This document shows, piece by piece, positions 7,266 to 9,987 of a stretch of 9,987 bases of DNA (position 1 is the stretch's first letter; every line of letters begins with the position of its first letter). The DNA comes from Methylotenera_A sp031417915 (GTDB lineage: Bacteria > Pseudomonadota > Gammaproteobacteria > Burkholderiales > Methylophilaceae), in the NCBI GenBank assembly GCA_031417915.1, contig JANOWN010000050.1:1-9987 (forward strand), in the 5' to 3' direction. The position numbers and the translations under genes were made by a program. Under the pieces are notes generated by a model. It saw only the letters and a list, made by a program, of their open reading frames with translations, did not search any database and was not told the origin of the DNA.

Positions 7266-7721
7266 CTAGCTTACAATTTGTTCGCCGACAGCTTCTTTGA
7301 GCCCAGCTGCTGCTTGGGCAGCAAGGGCGCTGGCTGCTGCTTCCGAGTCTTGAAATTCTTCAAGCGCATAAACTTTGCCCCACTTAAGAGTGAACACGTG
7401 GAGACCACGGTTGATATATGCATCCCCGTTAAGTAGCGTTGCAGTGCCGTCCCACTCGACAAACACATTAGTATTCCACGGCCAACCCACTACCCAGACG
7501 TTGTTGACCTTGATATGGAGTTTGGGCTGAGTACGGCCAAGGCGTTCAAACCAGCGGCGTAGGGCTGCTTTATCGTGGCGCTCACCGCCAAGTGCGTGAG
7601 TGCCGGAGACGCGATGATGGATATTTGGCGCGACTGCTTCTACTGCCTCATCCCAGCGATGATTGTTGACGTGGTCAAAGGTCTGACGGATTTTTTTCTG
7701 AACAATGTAACTGTATAACAT
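7266..7721 (-). CDS. NTF2/SnoaL-like family protein
   Basis: The 151-residue protein is a small cone-fold (SnoaL/NTF2-like) protein. The helix KIRQTFDHVNNHRWDEAVEAVAP opens it, followed by HHRVSGTHALGGERHDKAALRRWFERLGR (about 35-63) and beta-strands VNNVWVVGWPWNTNVFVEWDG and RGLHVFTLKWGKVYALEEFQDS. An Ala-rich C-terminal helix follows (about 127-145). Members act as isomerases, dehydratases or cyclases, or have no known activity, so the reaction cannot be assigned. GGAG at 7732-7729 is seven bases before the ATG. It lies 90 bases after the SDR gene on the same strand with no clear terminator between, so it is probably the last intact gene of that operon. G+C is about 53% over 7261-7560, well above the lipoprotein gene, which supports recent acquisition. 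Its TAG stop is followed in frame by the dehydrogenase remnant. Confidence 0.86.
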   Translation of the reverse strand: MLYSYIVQKKIRQTFDHVNNHRWDEAVEAVAPNIHHRVSGTHALGGERHDKAALRRWFERLGRTQPKLHIKVNNVWVVGWPWNTNVFVEWDGTATLLNGDAYINRGLHVFTLKWGKVYALEEFQDSEAAASALAAQAAAGLKEAVGEQIVS

Positions 7722-7811
7722 TAGAATTCTCCAATTAATTAGGTTGATATTAAAAAACAGAAAGCTATTCGGTCTTAGTAACTTTCCTACTTGGTCTTAC
7801 AAAATTGTTGC

Positions 7812-8645
7812 TTATAGCTGGCTGGCTATTTGGGCGAGTGAATCTAGTTTCATCTCTTTACGAATGCCGCTATCTACTAATGCAGCAGGCGCAAACCTTC
7901 TCAAGAAACTCAGGCGGCAGGCTAATTTTCCAGCAGCGTAACGCAGCTTGGGATGTTTGGCATTGGCAGCTTTCAATACAGCATTGGCAACAACTTTCGG
8001 ATCATCGCCACCTGCTACAGCGATTTTAATTGTTTTACTCAGTGCTTTGCGCGCAATATTGTACTCATCTATTTTGGTGTCCACTTCTAGGGTGTTGGCT
8101 TCAAACTGCGTATTGGTATACCCAGGTTCAACCACAGAAACACGTATGCCCCTTGTTCGCAATTCATGGTCTAACGACTCTGAAAAACCTTCTACCGCAT
8201 GCTTGGTAGCAGCATAGGTTGCCATATAGGGTGCTGGTATCAAGCCAAGGATAGAGCCGATGTTGATGATTCGTCCTTCTCCTTGTTTTCTCATATAGGG
8301 CACAACAGCACGCGTCATGCGGACAATACCAAAAAAGTTAGTATCAAAAATTGCCTTAGTTTGTTCAATTGAGCTTTCTTCAGCCCCACCTGGTGCTACA
8401 CCGAAGCCTGCATTATTAACCACAAGATCTATCCGACCTTCAATTTGAATCACTTCTTTTATGGCTGCCTCTATGGATTCTTCGCTATTCACATCCAGCG
8501 CGATCAGTTTATAAGAGCGTTGGGGAACCTGCGCTCCTTTGCGGCTCGTCCCATAGACCTTATAACCAGAATTTGCGAGTAACTCTGCTGTTGCCGCACC
8601 GATTCCTGATGATGCGCCCGTCACAATTGCAATCTTACTTTTCAT
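7812..8645 (-). CDS. Short-chain dehydrogenase/reductase (classical SDR oxidoreductase)
   Basis: The 277-residue protein is a classical SDR using NAD(P)H. The nucleotide site TGASSGIG is at 9-16, NNAG at 77-80, the catalytic Asn at 103, Ser at 131 (NIGSILG), and Tyr144/Lys148 in the YAATK motif; all four catalytic residues are present. Arg35-Lys36 after the second strand favour NADPH. EPGYTNTQF (173-181) precedes the substrate loop. The C-terminal 60 residues are those of larger SDRs often annotated only as oxidoreductase; the substrate is unknown. AGGAG at 8657-8653 is seven bases before the ATG. An operator-like palindrome inside its promoter matches the tetR operator, so it is probably repressed by the neighbouring TetR protein. 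NTF2-like and dehydrogenase genes downstream suggest a small detoxification or catabolic operon. Confidence 0.95.
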   Translation of the reverse strand: MKSKIAIVTGASSGIGAATAELLANSGYKVYGTSRKGAQVPQRSYKLIALDVNSEESIEAAIKEVIQIEGRIDLVVNNAGFGVAPGGAEESSIEQTKAIFDTNFFGIVRMTRAVVPYMRKQGEGRIINIGSILGLIPAPYMATYAATKHAVEGFSESLDHELRTRGIRVSVVEPGYTNTQFEANTLEVDTKIDEYNIARKALSKTIKIAVAGGDDPKVVANAVLKAANAKHPKLRYAAGKLACRLSFLRRFAPAALVDSGIRKEMKLDSLAQIASQL

Positions 8646-8704
8646 GTTGCTTCTCCTATTTCACTTATAAATAATTTAGTAATTAATTAATAAAAACATG
8701 CCAA

Positions 8705-8736
8705 CTAAATATGATAACCATCATATATTTAGTCAA
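8705..8736 (-). promoter_or_regulatory. SDR operon promoter with embedded TetR operator
   Basis: On the minus strand TTGACT (8736-8731, five of six consensus matches) and CATATT (8713-8708, four of six) are 17 bases apart. Between them at 8711-8724 lies ATGATAACCATCAT on the plus strand, one base off the ATGATG-NN-CATCAT element found twice at the tetR promoter. The palindrome extends imperfectly to CTAAAT at 8705 and ATTTAG at 8732. A run of eight A/T bases overlaps the upstream side of the -35. A bound repressor would block the spacer and the -10. Confidence 0.7.
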
Positions 8737-8767
8737 AAAAAACCAAAGTGCCTAATATAAAAATTAA

Positions 8768-9361
8768 TCATTCTTTGGGCTCATAATGCTTCAATGCTGC
8801 CTGGCGAAAAGCATCACAAAGTTCAGGGTCATCTACCGCACGGGCTAACAATAATGTACCTACCATTGTTGATACCATTACCAGTGCATTTCCCCGCGCA
8901 CCTGGCTGACCCTGGTCGGATAATCGATTCTCAATAAGGCTAATCATTTCCTTGATGCGGCGGGTAGAAGCTTTTTTTACTTCTGGTGCTTGTCGTGGCA
9001 TTTCCGAGCCGAGTGCCGCGAAAAAACATCCTGTATCAATATTGATCATATGGTCATTTGAGAGATAAGCATTCAGGAATGCCCTCAAAGACTGATCTTG
9101 AGGTACTTTGGCGAATATATGTTCAGCAATAGCAATAGTCTCTGCGCCAGCTTGATCTGCTGCCTCTGCAAGCATGGCATCACGTGATACAAAATGCGCA
9201 TAAAAACCACCGTGAGTAAGGCCTGCCTCCTTCATAATGTCGGCTACGCCCGTTCCATCGTAACCACTTCTGCGGATTGCCCGAGCAGCCGTTTCCACAA
9301 TGCGCGTATGCGTAATTTCCTTGCGACTGGCGGCATTTCTTTTTGTAGCATTTTTCTTCAT
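8768..9361 (-). CDS. TetR/AcrR-family transcriptional repressor
   Basis: The protein of 197 residues (numbered from ATG 9361) has the TetR N-terminal DNA-binding domain: helix TRIVETAARAIRRSGYDGTG followed by the helix-turn-helix GVADIMKEAGLTHGGFYAHF at about 38-57. The C-terminal ligand domain contains GCFFAALGSEMPRQAPEV (about 111-128), typical of TetR relatives that control oxidoreductase genes; Cys112 could be a thiol sensor, which is conjecture. An earlier in-frame ATG at 9373 adds four residues but lies inside the predicted -10, so 9361 is preferred. No ribosome binding site precedes either ATG. The gene is followed by the SDR gene in the same direction, and operator copies stand before both, so it most likely represses itself and the SDR operon. 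The inducer is unknown. Confidence 0.93.
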   Translation of the reverse strand: MKKNATKRNAASRKEITHTRIVETAARAIRRSGYDGTGVADIMKEAGLTHGGFYAHFVSRDAMLAEAADQAGAETIAIAEHIFAKVPQDQSLRAFLNAYLSNDHMINIDTGCFFAALGSEMPRQAPEVKKASTRRIKEMISLIENRLSDQGQPGARGNALVMVSTMVGTLLLARAVDDPELCDAFRQAALKHYEPKE

Positions 9362-9397
9362 GATGGTCATCATATATGATGACCATCATAATTACAA
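9360..9397 (-). promoter_or_regulatory. tetR promoter and double operator (perfect 30-bp palindrome)
   Basis: Positions 9360-9389 read identically on both strands. The palindrome is two elements, ATGATGGTCATCAT (9360-9373) and ATGATGACCATCAT (9376-9389), each itself of the form ATGATG-NN-CATCAT, 16 bases centre to centre. On the minus strand TTGTAA (9397-9392) and TATGAT (9374-9369) have an ideal 17-base spacer. One operator fills the spacer, and the other overlaps the -10 and runs into the ATG at 9361. The arrangement predicts tight autorepression by a TetR-type dimer, possibly two dimers. Confidence 0.78.
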
Positions 9398-9620
9398 GTG
9401 AATTTATTTTCGCCGAAGTATATCCACGCCACATACAAATGGAAGCGTAAGGGCAAGAATAGCTTAGTAGCATAAGATTAATAGCAAATGGTGGGGGAAA
9501 TCAGCAATCCCTGCCGGCCAGTGTGCCTGCATATGCGCTGTAATTCTTAGGCTCGATTCATATGGCTCGAAAACCTTTCTCGTCTCTGTCCCGTTGTTAC
9601 GAAACTATAAATCCACCAAA
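9398..9620. other. Gene-free stretch between tetR and ssrA
   Basis: No convincing reading frame, RNA gene or insertion sequence end is visible here. The only local pattern is a direct repeat GGCTCGA at 9550-9556 and 9564-9570. A minus-strand frame that is open across 9180-9473 has no ribosome binding site and mostly overlaps tetR, so I do not call it. Confidence 0.5.
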
Positions 9621-9621
9621 T

Positions 9622-9648
9622 AAAAAACCACCGCAAGGGTGGTCTTTT
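9622..9648 (-). terminator. Rho-independent terminator of ssrA
   Basis: ACCACC at 9627-9632 pairs with GGTGGT at 9638-9643 around a five-base loop. Read on the minus strand, the stem is followed by five Ts (9626-9622). It lies 28 bases after the tmRNA CCA end. A weaker CTTTT on the other side could let it act in both directions. Confidence 0.8.
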
Positions 9649-9670
9649 ATACTACTTTTAGTACACTAAT

Positions 9671-9987
9671 TGGTGGAGATGGGGGGAATCGAACCCCCGT
9701 CCGCAAATCCTCCACAGACAGTTCTACATACTTAGCCTTGTTGTTTAATTTAACCTGCACCACACCAACAGACAAGCAGTGTGCAGACGAGCTACCTTAA
9801 GGTTAATTCTACGCTAAGTAACCCAACGTAAAACGTATCCCGTGTGTATGACACTGCGTATGAGTTGCCTCAATCCAACCCACGGGAGAGCTGGTGCAGC
9901 GTCCAACCGGTCTTAAGCGGCTAGAGAGTAAGTTTCGTCGTTTGCGACTATACTTGTTTCAGCTGTATTTACGAGGTAATCTGAGCC
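9671..9987 (-). ncRNA. ssrA: tmRNA (transfer-messenger RNA), 5' end beyond the window
   Basis: tmRNA rescues stalled ribosomes by acting first as an alanyl-tRNA and then as a short mRNA encoding a degradation tag. On the minus strand the 3' end reads ATCTCCACCA (9680-9671), preceded by a T-arm with GGGGG-TTCGATT-CCCCC, the tRNA-like part. The tag reading frame lies at 9945-9913: GCA resume codon, then ANDETYSLAA and TAA. The sequence TAGTCGCAAACGACGAA around the resume codon is the usual conserved tmRNA element. About 317 bases are visible, so only the 5' acceptor strand and the first helices are missing. The region between the tag and the T-arm has the length expected for the pseudoknots. 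The tag ending LAA and beginning ANDE fits betaproteobacteria. Confidence 0.97.

Noticed and set aside
9180..9473. 97-codon minus-strand frame overlapping tetR
   Set aside because: It runs through the operator palindrome and the start of tetR in another frame, has no ribosome binding site, and its translation shows no domain.
9489..9502. TGGTGGGGGAAATC as a possible degraded copy of the tmRNA 3' end (att site)
   Set aside because: It shares only a short G-rich run with 9671-9700 and lacks the T-loop and the matching C-run, so the resemblance is likely chance.
9550..9570. Direct repeat GGCTCGA twice, 14 bases apart, as an integrase or regulator site
   Set aside because: Two copies of seven bases with no adjacent integrase or promoter are insufficient evidence.
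9612..9677. TCCACCAA at 9612-9619 and TTGGTGGA at 9670-9677 as inverted terminal repeats
   Set aside because: The right copy is simply the tmRNA acceptor end and the two flank the ssrA terminator; no transposase lies between.
1..9987. CRISPR array, toxin-antitoxin pair, insertion sequence or phage genes
   Set aside because: No spaced repeats, transposase, integrase or toxin-like small gene pairs were seen on either strand.

Overview
The window looks like part of the chromosome of a methylotrophic betaproteobacterium, most likely Methylophilaceae (Methylotenera-like). Three things point there. The first 5.3 kb is a bacterial formyltransferase/hydrolase (Fhc) operon of the tetrahydromethanopterin (H4MPT)-linked C1 oxidation pathway. 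The tmRNA at the right end encodes a betaproteobacterial-type proteolysis tag (ANDETYSLAA). The DNA is AT-rich with many poly-A/T runs. The genus is inference.

Layout. Positions 1-5 hold only the start codon of a divergent minus-strand gene, and 6-126 is the divergent intergenic region. Positions 127-5259 are a tight plus-strand operon, fhcB - fhcA - a split-barrel flavin-type protein (PNPOx-like) - fhcD - fhcC, with overlaps of 1 and 4 nt and gaps of 13 and 10 nt. FhcD transfers the formyl group from formyl-H4MPT to a methanofuran-type carrier, FhcA hydrolyses it to formate, and FhcB and FhcC are scaffold subunits. The embedded PNPOx-like gene is the unexpected member. Next come trhO (tRNA U34 hydroxylation, 5320-6246) and a DUF6279-type lipoprotein gene (6294-7154).

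Positions about 7197-9397 form a minus-strand accessory block: tetR - SDR oxidoreductase - NTF2/SnoaL-like protein - the last 22 codons of a lost quinone-oxidoreductase/alcohol-dehydrogenase gene. The NTF2-like end is clearly richer in G+C (about 53% over 7261-7560) than the lipoprotein gene before it. A perfect 30-bp palindrome covers the tetR promoter and consists of two copies of a 14-bp operator-like element, ATGATG-NN-CATCAT. A one-mismatch copy lies between the -35 and -10 of the SDR promoter. This predicts a self-contained regulon in which the TetR protein represses itself and the SDR/NTF2 genes. The best tetR promoter places transcription start at or next to an ATG, so tetR may be translated from a leaderless mRNA.

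Positions 9398-9620 show no gene. The window ends in ssrA (tmRNA, minus strand, 5' end beyond the window) with its own hairpin terminator. The accessory block therefore sits just downstream of ssrA, a common integration target, but no integrase or duplicated ssrA end is visible here.
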